Source of the DNA: Selenomonas bovis DSM 23594
Lineage (GTDB): Bacteria > Bacillota > Negativicutes > Selenomonadales > Selenomonadaceae
NCBI RefSeq assembly: GCF_000381005.1
Contig: NZ_KB908380.1
Location: 140,807 to 204,806 of the forward strand
Direction: 5' to 3'
DNA length: 64,000 nucleotides
Part shown: positions 27,074 through 36,527 of the stretch, in pieces
Layout: each line of letters begins with the position of its first letter
Position numbering within the stretch: the stretch's first letter is position 1
Notes under the pieces: generated by a model
The model's database searches: none
What the model saw: only the letters and a program-made list of their open reading frames with translations
Told to the model about the DNA's origin: nothing
Made by a program: the position numbers and the translations under genes

Positions 27074-28513
27074 ATGCAGCCGCTACGCATCCTGATCGTC
27101 GACAACGCCATCTCTCATAGGAAAGTCATGCGCGCTGCCATGGAGGAAGTACTCGCCGCCCTGCCTGGCGGCGGCATCACCGAGTTTGCTACGACCGCAG
27201 AGGAAACGCAGCTCCTGCTCACCGCCTTCCAGCCGAACGCGATCACGGTCAATTTCGCCATGTCGATCCTGCGCATCGATGATACCCCCTTCGTGCCCTG
27301 GCTCGTCCGGACAGCGAGGGTTCCCACCATCGGCTACGGCCTCAGCGACGTCCTGCGTGACGCGGCGCTCGCAACCGGCATCGACGCTTATTTCATGCGC
27401 CCCACACAACGCAGCGACTGGCCGCCGTTCTGCAGCAAAATCGCGCGGTTCCTGCGGCGTCTCGCGTTCCCGGACGAGCCGCCCATCTACGCGCCGCCGC
27501 ATCGTCATGCGCCAGCAGGCATCGCCTCGCGCGGAGCGCCTGCCCCGCAGCCGCTCCGGCAGACGGCGCCGATTGCTCCTGCGGCGAGCGCCGCGTCCCG
27601 CGCGCAGCAGCCCACGCCAGCTGCGCGCAGTGCCGCTCCCACGTTAGCGCCTCCCACAGCACCTCTGACAGCACCAGCTGGAGCTGCCGTGCCACAGCGG
27701 CCAGCACCGTCCGCAGCTCCAGCGCCCTCCTCTGATGCCGCTCCCTCAGTCAAGACGACACCGCCCGCCGCAGAGCCCCTCGTACGCGCCGTCGTGCCCA
27801 GTTCCCTGCGCCGGAAAGTCACGCCGTCGAAGGAGGACGAGCTCTTCGCGATGCTCGCGCGCACCGCGCACACGCACGCCGCACCTGCGCCCCCTGCCGC
27901 GGCACCACCGCTCCCCGCGGAGATCCGCCCCGCAGCGGGCATCAAGCTCATCGCCATCGGCGCCTCGACGGGCGGGACGGACGCCATCGCCGACGTGCTG
28001 CACCGCCTCCAGCCGCCCCTGCCGCCCATCGTCATCGTGCAACACATCCCCGCCTACTTCTCCCGCCTCTTCGCCATCCGGCTCAACGAGGAATGCACGC
28101 TGCCCGTCGATGAGGGCGAGGACGGCCTCATCCTCGAACCGAGCCACGCCTACATCGCGCCCGGCGACTACCACATGGCCGTCTGCCGCCAGGGAGGCGA
28201 ACTCGCGCTGCACTGCTTCCACGGACCGAAGATCCACAGCGTCCGCCCTGCCGTCGACGTGCTCTTCGGCTCCGTCGTCAAGGTACTCGGCGCGGATGTG
28301 CTCGGCGTCCTGCTCACCGGCATGGGCAAGGACGGCGCGGACGGCCTGCTGCGCCTGCGCCAGGCAGGCGCGCCTACCATCGGTCAGGACCGCGAGACCT
28401 GCGTCGTCTACGGCATGCCGCGCATCGCCCAGGAACGCGGCGCTCTCCTCTACCAGCTGCCCCTGCCGCAAATCGGCCCTGCCATCCAGAAGATTGCCGG
28501 TGCGCGCTACTGA
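27074..28513 (+). CDS. CheB-type protein-glutamate methylesterase with degenerate receiver
   Basis: The 479-residue protein has a response-regulator-like domain (1-125), a 150-residue Ala/Pro-rich linker (about 135-285) and a CheB methylesterase domain (about 288-475). The esterase triad is present: Ser298 in GASTGG, His324 in QHIP, Asp420 in GMGKDG. In the receiver, Asp10 remains but Asn60 replaces the phospho-accepting Asp and Arg109 replaces the invariant Lys, so it is unlikely to be switched by CheA phosphorylation. No other chemotaxis gene is nearby. AAGGAGG precedes ATG 27074. It may act on receptors elsewhere in the genome or in a non-chemotactic pathway. Confidence 0.88.
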   Translation: MQPLRILIVDNAISHRKVMRAAMEEVLAALPGGGITEFATTAEETQLLLTAFQPNAITVNFAMSILRIDDTPFVPWLVRTARVPTIGYGLSDVLRDAALATGIDAYFMRPTQRSDWPPFCSKIARFLRRLAFPDEPPIYAPPHRHAPAGIASRGAPAPQPLRQTAPIAPAASAASRAQQPTPAARSAAPTLAPPTAPLTAPAGAAVPQRPAPSAAPAPSSDAAPSVKTTPPAAEPLVRAVVPSSLRRKVTPSKEDELFAMLARTAHTHAAPAPPAAAPPLPAEIRPAAGIKLIAIGASTGGTDAIADVLHRLQPPLPPIVIVQHIPAYFSRLFAIRLNEECTLPVDEGEDGLILEPSHAYIAPGDYHMAVCRQGGELALHCFHGPKIHSVRPAVDVLFGSVVKVLGADVLGVLLTGMGKDGADGLLRLRQAGAPTIGQDRETCVVYGMPRIAQERGALLYQLPLPQIGPAIQKIAGARY

Positions 28514-28580
28514 CAAAAATAACCGCACGAAGGAAGGCGGCAAACGCACAGCCGCCGCCCCTCGCCAGAGCATCCCAGCG

Positions 28581-28620
28581 AAAAGGAATCCCTCGAAAAA
28601 GAGGAGATTCCTTTTCTTTT
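28581..28620 (+). terminator. Terminator of the CheB-like gene
   Basis: AAAAGGAATC-CCTC pairs with GAGG-A-GATTCCTTTT, continuing into CTTTT. The remainder of 28514-28760 is the leader of the next gene; no clear promoter was found there. Confidence 0.75.
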
Positions 28621-28760
28621 ATCGAAATACTCGTGAGAAAGCGCTGATATATTACCCCGTGCTTCCGATCGACATCTCCCCCGCAGCGATACAACCAGGG
28701 GTGGCAGCGCACAGGGAGGACACAAGGGATTTTATCTATCTAGGAGAGGGGACATGACTG

Positions 28761-29936
28761 ATGTTCAAAGAATTGATGGATAGCTTTCTCATCCACTATC
28801 TGAGCCATTTTGACAAGTACCCGTTCAACATCGAGCTGCACGGCGACACTTACCGCATCGGCGACGGGGAGCCGCGATTCACGATCGTCGTGAACAAGGA
28901 CATCCCGAAAAAGGACCTCATGGCCTCGACCTCGCTCGCACTCGCGGAGGCTTACATGCGCGGCGACATCGCCGTCAAGGACGGCGACCTCTTCACCGTC
29001 ATCGCCTGCCTCCTCGAGCAGGCCGACCGCATCACGCTCGACCGGCACGCGCTCAAGGATCTCTTTTCCTTCTCGGAGAAGAAGCGCGACCAGGCGAAAC
29101 AGGTCTCGAGCCACTACGACCTCGGCAACGACTTCTATAAGCTCTGGCTCGACCCAACGCTCAGCTACTCCTGCGCCTATTTCAAAAGCGAGGACGACTC
29201 CCTCGAGACGGCGCAGCGCAATAAAGTCGACTACATCCTCAAAAAGCTCTATCTAAAGCCCGGCATGAAGCTCCTCGACATCGGCTGCGGCTGGGGCTAC
29301 CTGCTCCTCGAAGCCGCGAAGAAATACGGCGTCAAGGGCTACGGCTGCACGCTCAGCAAGGAACAGTGGAAGATGGGCCAGCTGCGCATCCACGCGGCAG
29401 GCCTCGACGACCAGGTCACCATCGACCTCATCGACTACCGCGACCTGCCGGAGAAAGGCCTCACGTTCGACCGCATCGTGAGCGTCGGCATGATGGAGCA
29501 CGTCGGCCGCAACAACTACCAGACCTACTACGAGTGCGCCAACGCGCTGCTCCGGGACGGCGGCCTCTTCCTCCTCCACTCCATCACGGGCAACGACGAG
29601 AAGATGAGCGACTCCTTCATGCGCAAGTACATCTTCCCGGGCGGCATGCTGCCCTCGCTGCGCGAGCTCGTCTCCATCGCCTACGACCACGCGTTCCGCG
29701 TGCAGGACGTCGAGAGCCTGCGCCGCCACTACTACAAGACGCTGCTCTGCTGGTACAAGAACTTCCAGGCCGTCCATGAGCAGGTCAGGGACTGGAAGGG
29801 CGAGGAATTCGTCCGCATGTGGGATATCTACCTCGTCGGCTGCGCCGCCGCGTTCTACACCGGCTACATCGACATCCACCAGGTGCTCATGACCAAGGGA
29901 ACGAACAACGAGCTCCCCATGACGCGTTGGTACTGA
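28761..29936 (+). CDS. cfa: Cyclopropane-fatty-acyl-phospholipid synthase family methyltransferase
   Basis: The 391-residue protein has an N-terminal lipid-facing domain (1-110) and an S-adenosylmethionine methyltransferase fold with LLDIGCGWGYLLLEAAKKYG (motif I). VSSHYDLGNDFYKLWLDPTLSYSCAYF, EHVGRNNY and the late GxVxxWY-like region typical of Cfa are present. It adds a methylene group across double bonds of membrane phospholipids, usually on entry to stationary phase or under acid stress. GGAGAGGGGA precedes the start; an out-of-frame ATG at 28754 overlaps it. It is a single gene between two strong terminators. Confidence 0.93.
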   Translation: MFKELMDSFLIHYLSHFDKYPFNIELHGDTYRIGDGEPRFTIVVNKDIPKKDLMASTSLALAEAYMRGDIAVKDGDLFTVIACLLEQADRITLDRHALKDLFSFSEKKRDQAKQVSSHYDLGNDFYKLWLDPTLSYSCAYFKSEDDSLETAQRNKVDYILKKLYLKPGMKLLDIGCGWGYLLLEAAKKYGVKGYGCTLSKEQWKMGQLRIHAAGLDDQVTIDLIDYRDLPEKGLTFDRIVSVGMMEHVGRNNYQTYYECANALLRDGGLFLLHSITGNDEKMSDSFMRKYIFPGGMLPSLRELVSIAYDHAFRVQDVESLRRHYYKTLLCWYKNFQAVHEQVRDWKGEEFVRMWDIYLVGCAAAFYTGYIDIHQVLMTKGTNNELPMTRWY

Positions 29937-29963
29937 GCAGGCGCGTAAGCTTCCTCATCACGC

Positions 29964-30008
29964 AAAAGGCCGCCCGCAGCAAGAAAGCATGCTGCGGGCG
30001 GCCTTTTT
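29964..30008. terminator. Bidirectional terminator between cfa and the permease
   Basis: AAAAGGCCGCCCGCAGCA pairs with TGCTGCGGGCGGCCTTTT, giving T-runs on both strands for the convergent genes. Confidence 0.9.
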
Positions 30009-30084
30009 GCGCCTGGAAAATCACGCTGCGAGTGCCGCTACGCGGCGTGAGGCAGCGCCAGAGAGCCTCGCGCAGCGCTGCGGC

Positions 30085-31425
30085 TCACCCCTGCCGTCTG
30101 CGGCAGCGATAGCCGACGAAGAGCACGAGGAGCCACGCGGGCAGGAACAGCACGGCGAGCTGCATATCCGGCACCTGCGCCATGAAGAAGATCACGCCCG
30201 CGAGAAAAACGAGCGAGAGGACATTCGTCCAGGGATAGAGCGGCGAGCGGAACCGCGTCGCGCGCCCCTCGGCCGCGCAGCGGCGGCGGAACAAGAGATG
30301 CGTCACGCAGATCGTCACCCAGCTGATGACGGCCGCGCACGTCGCGATCATCATCAGATAGAGGAAGATATGCCCCGCGAGGAAATAATTCAGCGCGACG
30401 ACGATGAGCGTGATACCCGACGAGACGAGGATGCCGCGCACGGGCACGCCGTGCGGTGAGAGCCTGAGGAAGAACGCGGGCGCCTCCCCCTCCTTCGCGA
30501 GGCCGTAGAGCATGCGGCTGTTGCTGTAGATTGCGGAATTGTAGACCGAGACGGCTGCCGTGAGTACGACGAAATTCAGGATATGCGCCGCGGCGGGCAC
30601 ACCGACGTTGTCGAAAATCTGCACGAACGGACTCGCCTGCGTGCCGACCTGATCCCACGGCCAGAGCGCCATGAGCACTGCCATCGTACCGACATAGAAA
30701 ATGAGGATGCGCCAGATGACCTGGTTGATGGCGCGGGGGATCGTGCGGTCAGGATCCTCCGCCTCGCCCGCCGTGATGCCGATGAGTTCGATGCCGCCGA
30801 ACGAGAACATCACGACCGCCGTCGCCTCGAGCAGGCCCCAGACGCCGTGCGGCAGGAAACCGCCGTTCGACCAGAGATTGCTGAAATTCTCCGGGAACGG
30901 CTGGCCGCTCGAGAAAAGCAGCCCCAGACCGAGCAGGATCATGCTCACGATCGCGGCGATCTTGATGAGCGCCATCCAGAACTCCGCCTCGCCATACGCC
31001 TTCACATTCACGAGATTGAGCGCCGTGATAGAGACGAGACAGACGAGCGCCGAGAGCCACTGCGGCAGGTCGGGGAACCAGAAATTCATGTAGATGCTGA
31101 CCGCCGTGAGCTCCGCCATCGACACGAGCACGTAGTTGAACCAATAATTCCAGCCGGACAGGAAGCCCGGGAACGCGCCCCAGTACTTCGACGCGTAGTA
31201 GCTGAACGAGCCGGAGACCGGCTCATCGACCGCCATCTCGCCGAGCATCCGCATGATGAAGAAGATCACGATGCCGCCCATGAGGTACGCGAGCATCACG
31301 GACGGACCCGCGAGCGCGATCGTCGACGTCGAGCCGTAAAAGAGCCCCGTGCCAATCGCGCCGCCGAGCGCGATCATCTGCAAGTGGCGGTTCTTCAGCC
31401 CGCGTTTCATCCCTTGCTGCTCCAA
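30085..31425 (-). CDS. APC superfamily amino-acid permease
   Basis: The 446-residue protein has twelve expected helices and opens with KRGLKNRHLQMIALGGAIGTGLFYGS, the signature of the AAT family (LysP/ProY/YifK group). FSFGGIELIGITAGEAEDPDRTIPRAI in the middle is equally typical. It imports amino acids with protons across the inner membrane. I prefer a TTG start at 31425, 9 nt after AGGAG, giving an N-terminus of family length; TTG 31434 and ATG 31410 fit the ribosome site less well. A TATAAT at about 31462-31467 on the minus strand is a likely -10. Confidence 0.9.
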   Translation of the reverse strand: MEQQGMKRGLKNRHLQMIALGGAIGTGLFYGSTSTIALAGPSVMLAYLMGGIVIFFIMRMLGEMAVDEPVSGSFSYYASKYWGAFPGFLSGWNYWFNYVLVSMAELTAVSIYMNFWFPDLPQWLSALVCLVSITALNLVNVKAYGEAEFWMALIKIAAIVSMILLGLGLLFSSGQPFPENFSNLWSNGGFLPHGVWGLLEATAVVMFSFGGIELIGITAGEAEDPDRTIPRAINQVIWRILIFYVGTMAVLMALWPWDQVGTQASPFVQIFDNVGVPAAAHILNFVVLTAAVSVYNSAIYSNSRMLYGLAKEGEAPAFFLRLSPHGVPVRGILVSSGITLIVVALNYFLAGHIFLYLMMIATCAAVISWVTICVTHLLFRRRCAAEGRATRFRSPLYPWTNVLSLVFLAGVIFFMAQVPDMQLAVLFLPAWLLVLFVGYRCRRRQG

Positions 31426-31574
31426 GAAAACCAACTCCTCTACAGATAAATAACGACTTCATTATAGCAGAACAGACAGGCATCCGTCCATCAGCGCAGG
31501 AAAAATGGCAGATGAGGAGAAATATTTCCGCAGACTACGAGAAAAACGGAGGAACCCACCAGATGAACGCATAG

Positions 31575-31600
31575 AAAAAAGCCCCCGCCGAAGCGGAGGC
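31575..31600 (-). terminator. Terminator of ompM
   Basis: Minus-strand GCCTCCGC-TTCG-GCGGGGGC is followed by TTTTTTC, 35 nt after the ompM stop codon. Confidence 0.9.
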
Positions 31601-31634
31601 TTTTGAGGGGAGAACAGATGTGAGTGTCTGTCGA

Positions 31635-32939
31635 TTAGAAGAAGACCTCGACACGGCCCCAAAGGGTGTTCGTGTCACGGTTGTCATCGATGGACTTGCC
31701 GTCATAGTACTTCACAGACGTCACGATGTTCTTGAACGGAGCCCAGTTGGCACCGACTTCCCAGCCCTTCGTGCCAATCGTAGCGGCATCTTCCGTGCCG
31801 TACCAGCTAGCGAAGTCGCCGAGGTAACGGTATGCGGCATAAGCGCCCCAAGTGCCCTTGTTTTCTTTCTGCGCGCCCTTGTAGCTGTAGATGGCCTGCC
31901 AGCTGTGATCGAGGTTGTCCGCCTCCGTGTTCTTCGCATAGGAAGCGAAGAGCGCGCTCACGCCATCGAAGCGATAGCCAGCGTTGAGGGTCCAGATGTT
32001 GGCCTTGTCCGTCTGACCATTCTTCTTGTAGGACTCGAGCTTAAACCAATCATCGTGAACGCGGTCAAAGGCGCCCTTCAGGTTCTCATCGTCGAAATGA
32101 TAGTATGCAGCGCCGCCATAGAGTTTGCTCTTGGCCGGAGCATCATACTGGAGGGTCAGGCCCTGGAGGTTGCCAGCCTGATCGTCAACCAAAGAATAGC
32201 CAGTGTAGTGCAGGCGGCCAGCATAGAGCGTCGCCTTGAGGTCGCTACCGAACGTCACGTTCGCACCGGAGAGTTTCGTATCGAAGACGAGGCCCTGCTC
32301 CGGCGTGTAGAACTCGAACTTACCGAGCTGCGTGCTGAAGTTCTTGTAATCTCCCTGCGCGTAGATGTGCTGGAGCGTGACCTTTTCGCTGTCCTTGTAG
32401 CCGCTGTCCGTGTCGAGGTACGTCGTCGCATCGAGACGTGCGTTCACATGCCAGTGATCGTTGACCTCAGCGTTCGGCTCGAGGCGGAAGAGCATCTTGT
32501 CATCATTGACACGATCAGAAGGATCCGTCTTCGTCTTGTCAGCGCGCCGACTCGTGTACGTGTACTCGATCTTGCCGTTCCACTTCACCATGTCAGCGTT
32601 GCGCTCGAGGTTGGAGACGCGGACGCCGAGGTTGTTGAGCTCATCAGCGAACTCAGCGGCGAGCTTGTCGATCATGGCCTTGTCAGCAGCGGAGACGTCC
32701 GTCTTTGCCATTGCCTTTGCGACCATCTGCGCCATCTCGTAGCGCGTGATGTTCTTGTCGCCCTGGAACGTCGTATCGCCATAGCCCTCGATGACGCCGT
32801 CCTGCGCGAGCTGCGCGACAGCATCGTATGCCCAGTGGTCAGCCGGGACATCGGAGAACGGATTAGCAGCAGCGAACGTCGTGGACGCTGCACCGACGAC
32901 GATCGCCGTCGTGAGTGCGGATACGAGAGTCTTTTTCAT
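31635..32939 (-). CDS. ompM: OmpM-type outer-membrane porin with an N-terminal SLH domain
   Basis: This 434-residue protein has a signal peptide (1-23), one SLH domain (about 25-80: NPFSDVPADHWAYDAVAQL ... GYGDTTFQGDKNITRYEMAQMVAKAM) and a short coiled coil (about 85-115). A beta barrel of alternating aromatic strands follows and ends in the outer-membrane signature RVEVFF with terminal Phe. In Negativicutes such proteins form pores and tether the outer membrane to peptidoglycan through the SLH domain. ATG 32939 follows AGGAGG by 8 nt. Promoter and terminator are strong, and codon use looks that of an abundant protein. This gene is the best evidence for the taxonomic call. Confidence 0.95.
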   Translation of the reverse strand: MKKTLVSALTTAIVVGAASTTFAAANPFSDVPADHWAYDAVAQLAQDGVIEGYGDTTFQGDKNITRYEMAQMVAKAMAKTDVSAADKAMIDKLAAEFADELNNLGVRVSNLERNADMVKWNGKIEYTYTSRRADKTKTDPSDRVNDDKMLFRLEPNAEVNDHWHVNARLDATTYLDTDSGYKDSEKVTLQHIYAQGDYKNFSTQLGKFEFYTPEQGLVFDTKLSGANVTFGSDLKATLYAGRLHYTGYSLVDDQAGNLQGLTLQYDAPAKSKLYGGAAYYHFDDENLKGAFDRVHDDWFKLESYKKNGQTDKANIWTLNAGYRFDGVSALFASYAKNTEADNLDHSWQAIYSYKGAQKENKGTWGAYAAYRYLGDFASWYGTEDAATIGTKGWEVGANWAPFKNIVTSVKYYDGKSIDDNRDTNTLWGRVEVFF

Positions 32940-33047
32940 GAGAAACTCCTCCTTAGATAGATGAAATCTTCTATCTGACCCGAAACAAGTTTCCCAGAAA
33001 GTTTCCATGTTTCCTTTTCGGTATTTTGTTTCGTCTCAGATGTGTTT

Positions 33048-33076
33048 AGTATATCTTTTTTCTCATTTTTCGGCAA
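33048..33076 (-). promoter_or_regulatory. ompM promoter
   Basis: Minus-strand TTGCCG (33076-33071), 17 bp, TATACT (33053-33048). The 33077-33216 stretch upstream is strongly AT-rich with A-tracts and no gene; it may act as an UP element. The leader is about 100 nt. Confidence 0.65.
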
Positions 33077-33216
33077 ACATTCTCACGTTCTATTTTTCAT
33101 CGTAAAAGAAGATTTTATGAAACAGGCTATCTTTTTCTTTGTCCTTTTTAGTTTTTCTCTATATCGCTAGAAAGCTATATTTAATATGTTTTATTTGAAT
33201 CTCTTTACTGTTTCAC

Positions 33217-33687
33217 TCAGCGCTGTCTCTCCTTCCACGCGCGCTCCATCTCCCGGCGATCCGCCTTCTGCTTGAGGTCCTGCCGCTTATCGTAGTTGTG
33301 CTTGCCAGAGGCGAGCGCGAGCTCGAGTTTCGCGCGGCCGTGCTTGAAGTAAATCTTGAGCGGCACGAGCGTCCAGCCCTTTTCGCGCGTCTGGCTGAAG
33401 AGCTTTACGATCTCCGCTTTGTGCAGCAGGAGTTTCCTGCGGCGCAGGGGATCGTGGTTGAACTGGTTGCCCTGGTCATAGGGGCTCACGTGCATGTTCT
33501 CGAGATAGATCTCGCCGTCCTTGATGAGGGCGAAGCTGTCCTTGAGGTTCGCCTTGCCCGCACGCAGGGATTTCACCTCGGTGCCGACGAGCTCGATGCC
33601 CGCCTCGTAGGTCTCATGGATGAAGTAGTCATGGCGCGCCTTGCGGTTCTCGCAGACGATCTTGATGGGGATGTTGTTCTTGCCCAT
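33217..33687 (-). CDS. smpB: SsrA-binding protein SmpB
   Basis: The 156-residue protein has the SmpB beta barrel ([28 protein letters not shown]..., [24 protein letters not shown]) and the basic C-terminal tail ([21 protein letters not shown]) that enters the empty decoding site. It brings tmRNA to stalled ribosomes. The ssrA gene itself was not found nearby. It follows rnr, whose product degrades the rescued mRNAs, but a terminator separates them, so the ratio may be adjusted. Confidence 0.97.
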   Translation of the reverse strand: MGKNNIPIKIVCENRKARHDYFIHETYEAGIELVGTEVKSLRAGKANLKDSFALIKDGEIYLENMHVSPYDQGNQFNHDPLRRRKLLLHKAEIVKLFSQTREKGWTLVPLKIYFKHGRAKLELALASGKHNYDKRQDLKQKADRREMERAWKERQR

Positions 33688-33702
33688 GGTTTCACCTCTC
33701 GC

Positions 33703-33731
33703 AAAAAGGACTGCCGCATCCGCGGCAGCCC
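33703..33731 (-). terminator. Terminator/attenuator between rnr and smpB
   Basis: Minus-strand GGGCTGCCGC-GGAT-GCGGCAGTCC is followed by TTTTTGC, only 16 nt before the smpB start. Confidence 0.75.
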
Positions 33732-33747
33732 ATGTCTTTTCTTTTTC

Positions 33748-36444
33748 TTATTTGCTGTCCTTCGTCCCGTCCTCGGTCTTGCGGTGCGGGCGGGGTTTCT
33801 GGCGCTCGGCGCTCTTCGCCTTGAGGGCGTTTTCCTCCTCGCGCTGCTTGCGCTCGTGGTAGCCCGGCGGGTCCGGCCAGACGGCCTTGTTGAGACCGGT
33901 GACGCGCACGCGCTGGTAGTCCTCGCGCTCGCGCTTCTCACGCCTTACAGGCGTTCCCCAAGCGCCGGCGACGCGCTTCTCGATGCGCTTTTCGCGGATG
34001 TCCTTGCGGCGGCTGCCGCGCGGCGCGCTCGTGTGCTCGCCGACGGAGCGAGAGACGCGCTCGCCGCTCGGGCCTTTGCCGCGGCGCTGCGCGCCGTGCT
34101 GCGGACGATGCGCGGCCTCCTGGAAGGCCGCTGCGAGTACGCTCTCGCCCCTCGCGCCGCCGCGCGGCCTGCGGCCCTCTCGGCTGCCTTTGTTGCCTTT
34201 GTCGCCGCTCGGGCGCGGGCCTTTGCCGCCGCCCTTACCGCCGCTGCCGCCTTTGCGGCCGCCGCCCACGGCGTTCTTCATCGCCACGGGGTCATAGGCG
34301 CCGTTGTCCTTGAGCACGAAGTCGAGGTTGCGCTCCTTGGCGTTCGCGCGCACGAGCAGCACTTCGACCTCGTCGCCGAGGCGGTAGCGCTGCTGCGTGC
34401 GCTCGCCGACCATCGCGTACTGCTCTTCCTTGTACTCGTAGTAGTCGTTGACCATCGTCGAGACATGCACAAGGCCCTCGACGCCGTTGTCGAGCTCGAC
34501 GAAGATGCCGAACGCCGTGACGCCCGAGATGACGCCCTTGAACTCCTCGCCGACGAACTGCGCCATGTACTCGATCTTCTTCATGTCGGTCGTCTCGCGC
34601 TCCGCCTCGATGGCGACGCGCTCGCGCTGGGAGGCCCAGTCCGCGATGTCGGGGAGCGCCGTGCGCAGCTTCTCCTGGCGCTCGCGCGGCAGCGTGCCGC
34701 CGTCCTCGAGCGTCTCGCGCAGCAGGCGGTGCACGATGAGGTCAGGATAGCGGCGGATTGGCGAGGTGAAGTGCGTGTAGTAGCGCGCGGCGAGGCCGAA
34801 GTGGCCGAGACTCTCCGCCGCGTAGCGCGCTTGCTGCATCGAGCGCAGCGAGACGGTCTCGACGATGCGCGCCTCAGGCTTTCCCTTGACCTTTTCGAGC
34901 ACCTGCTGCACGTCCATCGGCCGGATGTGGCCCGCCTCGTCCTGATGGACGAAGAGGCCGAACGCGCCGAGCAGGTTGTTGAGGTTCTCGATCTTCTCCT
35001 CGGTCGGCTGCTCGTGCACGCGGTACATGAACGGCAGTTGCTTCTTATCCATGTGCTCGGCGACGGTCTCATTCGCCGCGAGCATGCACTCCTCGATGAT
35101 GGACTCGGCGAGCGAGCCCTCGCGCTTGATGAGGGCGATCGGGTGGCCCTTCTCGTCGAGCTTGACTTTGACCTCGGGGATGTCGAAGTCGATGGAGCCG
35201 CGGCGGTGGCGCTTGGCTTTCATGACGTTCCGCAGCTCCTCGAGCGTCTCGAGCATCGGCAGGAGGTCGCGCTGCGCCTCGACGGTCTCGGGGTCTTTGT
35301 CCACGAGGACCTTGTTGACGATGTTGTAGGTGAGGCGGCGGTAGACGTGGATGACGGCAGGCACAATCTCGTAGCTCGTGATCTCGCCCTCGGGGCTCAC
35401 CTGCATCTCGCAGGCCATCGAGAGGCGGTCGACGCCCTGATTGAGGCTGCAGATGCCGTTGGAGAGCGCGAACGGCAGCATCGGGATGACGCGGTCGACG
35501 AGATAGACGCTCGTGCCGCGCTCGCGCGCCTCGCGGTCGAGCGGCTCGCCCTCGCGCACGTACCAGCTCACATCGGCGATGTAGACGCCGAGGAAATAGG
35601 AGCCGTCTGCCTTCTTCTCGACGTAGACGCCGTCATCGAAGTCCTTGGAGTCATCGCCGTCGACGGTGACGATGGTGAGGTCGCGGCGGTCGCGGCGGCC
35701 CTCGTACTCATCGGGCGAGGGGTTCTGCTCGATGTGGTCCGCGGCGTACTGCACGTCCTCGGGGAACTCCTGCGAGAGGTCGTACTGGCGCATGACGGAG
35801 AGCACGTCGACGCCCGGATCGCCCTCCTTGCCGAGCACCTCGACGACCTTGCCCTCCGCGTTGTGGCGGCCGGACGGCCATTTCGTGATCTCGACGACGA
35901 CTTTGCTGCCCGTGCGCGCGCCGCCGAAATGCTTTTTCGGGACAAAGATGTCGTTATTGAGCTTCGTGTTGTCCGGCGTCACGAAGGCGAACGTCTTGTT
36001 GCTCTCGAACGTGCCGACGATGCGCTCGTTCGCGCGCTCGATGACGCGGATGATCTCGCCCTCGCGCGAGCGGCCTTCCTCCTCAGGCGGCTTGACGCGC
36101 GCCACGACGCGGTCGCCGTGCATGGCAGTGCCGAGCGCGACGCCCGGCACGAAGACGTCCGTGTCCTCCTCCGTCTCCTTGATGTCGGGGATGATGAAGC
36201 CGAAGCCCTTCGCCGTCATCGTGAGCTTGCCGACGACGAGGTGCATGCGGCTCGGGATGCCGTAGAGGTCGCTGCGGTTCTTGATGACGAGCGCCTCCTG
36301 TTCCAGCGCTTCGAGCGCCGCGGGGAAGGCGACCTGTTCCTCTGCCGTGAGGTTCATGCCTTCAGCGATATCCTCCGCCAGCATCGGGCGGAAAGCATCC
36401 TCCTTCATATAGGTGAGGATGCGGTCTTTCAGATTTGTTTCCAT
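33748..36444 (-). CDS. rnr: Ribonuclease R
   Basis: The 898-residue 3'-5' exoribonuclease has N-terminal OB/cold-shock domains (about 60-220), the RNB catalytic domain with DGDDSKDFDDGV and the downstream RNB motifs (about 250-590), and a C-terminal S1 domain (about 625-705). A long Gly/Lys/Arg-rich tail (about 720-898) follows. The tail is longer than in many homologues and probably binds structured RNA or the SmpB-tmRNA complex. ATG 36444 follows AAAGGA. Gene order secG-esterase-rnr-smpB matches Bacillus. Confidence 0.96.
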   Translation of the reverse strand: METNLKDRILTYMKEDAFRPMLAEDIAEGMNLTAEEQVAFPAALEALEQEALVIKNRSDLYGIPSRMHLVVGKLTMTAKGFGFIIPDIKETEEDTDVFVPGVALGTAMHGDRVVARVKPPEEEGRSREGEIIRVIERANERIVGTFESNKTFAFVTPDNTKLNNDIFVPKKHFGGARTGSKVVVEITKWPSGRHNAEGKVVEVLGKEGDPGVDVLSVMRQYDLSQEFPEDVQYAADHIEQNPSPDEYEGRRDRRDLTIVTVDGDDSKDFDDGVYVEKKADGSYFLGVYIADVSWYVREGEPLDREARERGTSVYLVDRVIPMLPFALSNGICSLNQGVDRLSMACEMQVSPEGEITSYEIVPAVIHVYRRLTYNIVNKVLVDKDPETVEAQRDLLPMLETLEELRNVMKAKRHRRGSIDFDIPEVKVKLDEKGHPIALIKREGSLAESIIEECMLAANETVAEHMDKKQLPFMYRVHEQPTEEKIENLNNLLGAFGLFVHQDEAGHIRPMDVQQVLEKVKGKPEARIVETVSLRSMQQARYAAESLGHFGLAARYYTHFTSPIRRYPDLIVHRLLRETLEDGGTLPRERQEKLRTALPDIADWASQRERVAIEAERETTDMKKIEYMAQFVGEEFKGVISGVTAFGIFVELDNGVEGLVHVSTMVNDYYEYKEEQYAMVGERTQQRYRLGDEVEVLLVRANAKERNLDFVLKDNGAYDPVAMKNAVGGGRKGGSGGKGGGKGPRPSGDKGNKGSREGRRPRGGARGESVLAAAFQEAAHRPQHGAQRRGKGPSGERVSRSVGEHTSAPRGSRRKDIREKRIEKRVAGAWGTPVRREKREREDYQRVRVTGLNKAVWPDPPGYHERKQREEENALKAKSAERQKPRPHRKTEDGTKDSK

Positions 36445-36527
36445 ATAATTCCTTTCACGATTCTTTCTCATTCCTCCCGGCGTCCGCCAGGATATGGCAG
36501 GCTGCACCCCCGCAGCAGCAAGCGCAT

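Noticed and set aside
32940..33216. tmRNA (ssrA) gene next to smpB
   Set aside because: The region is too AT-rich and lacks a tRNA-like acceptor and T-arm. ssrA must be elsewhere.
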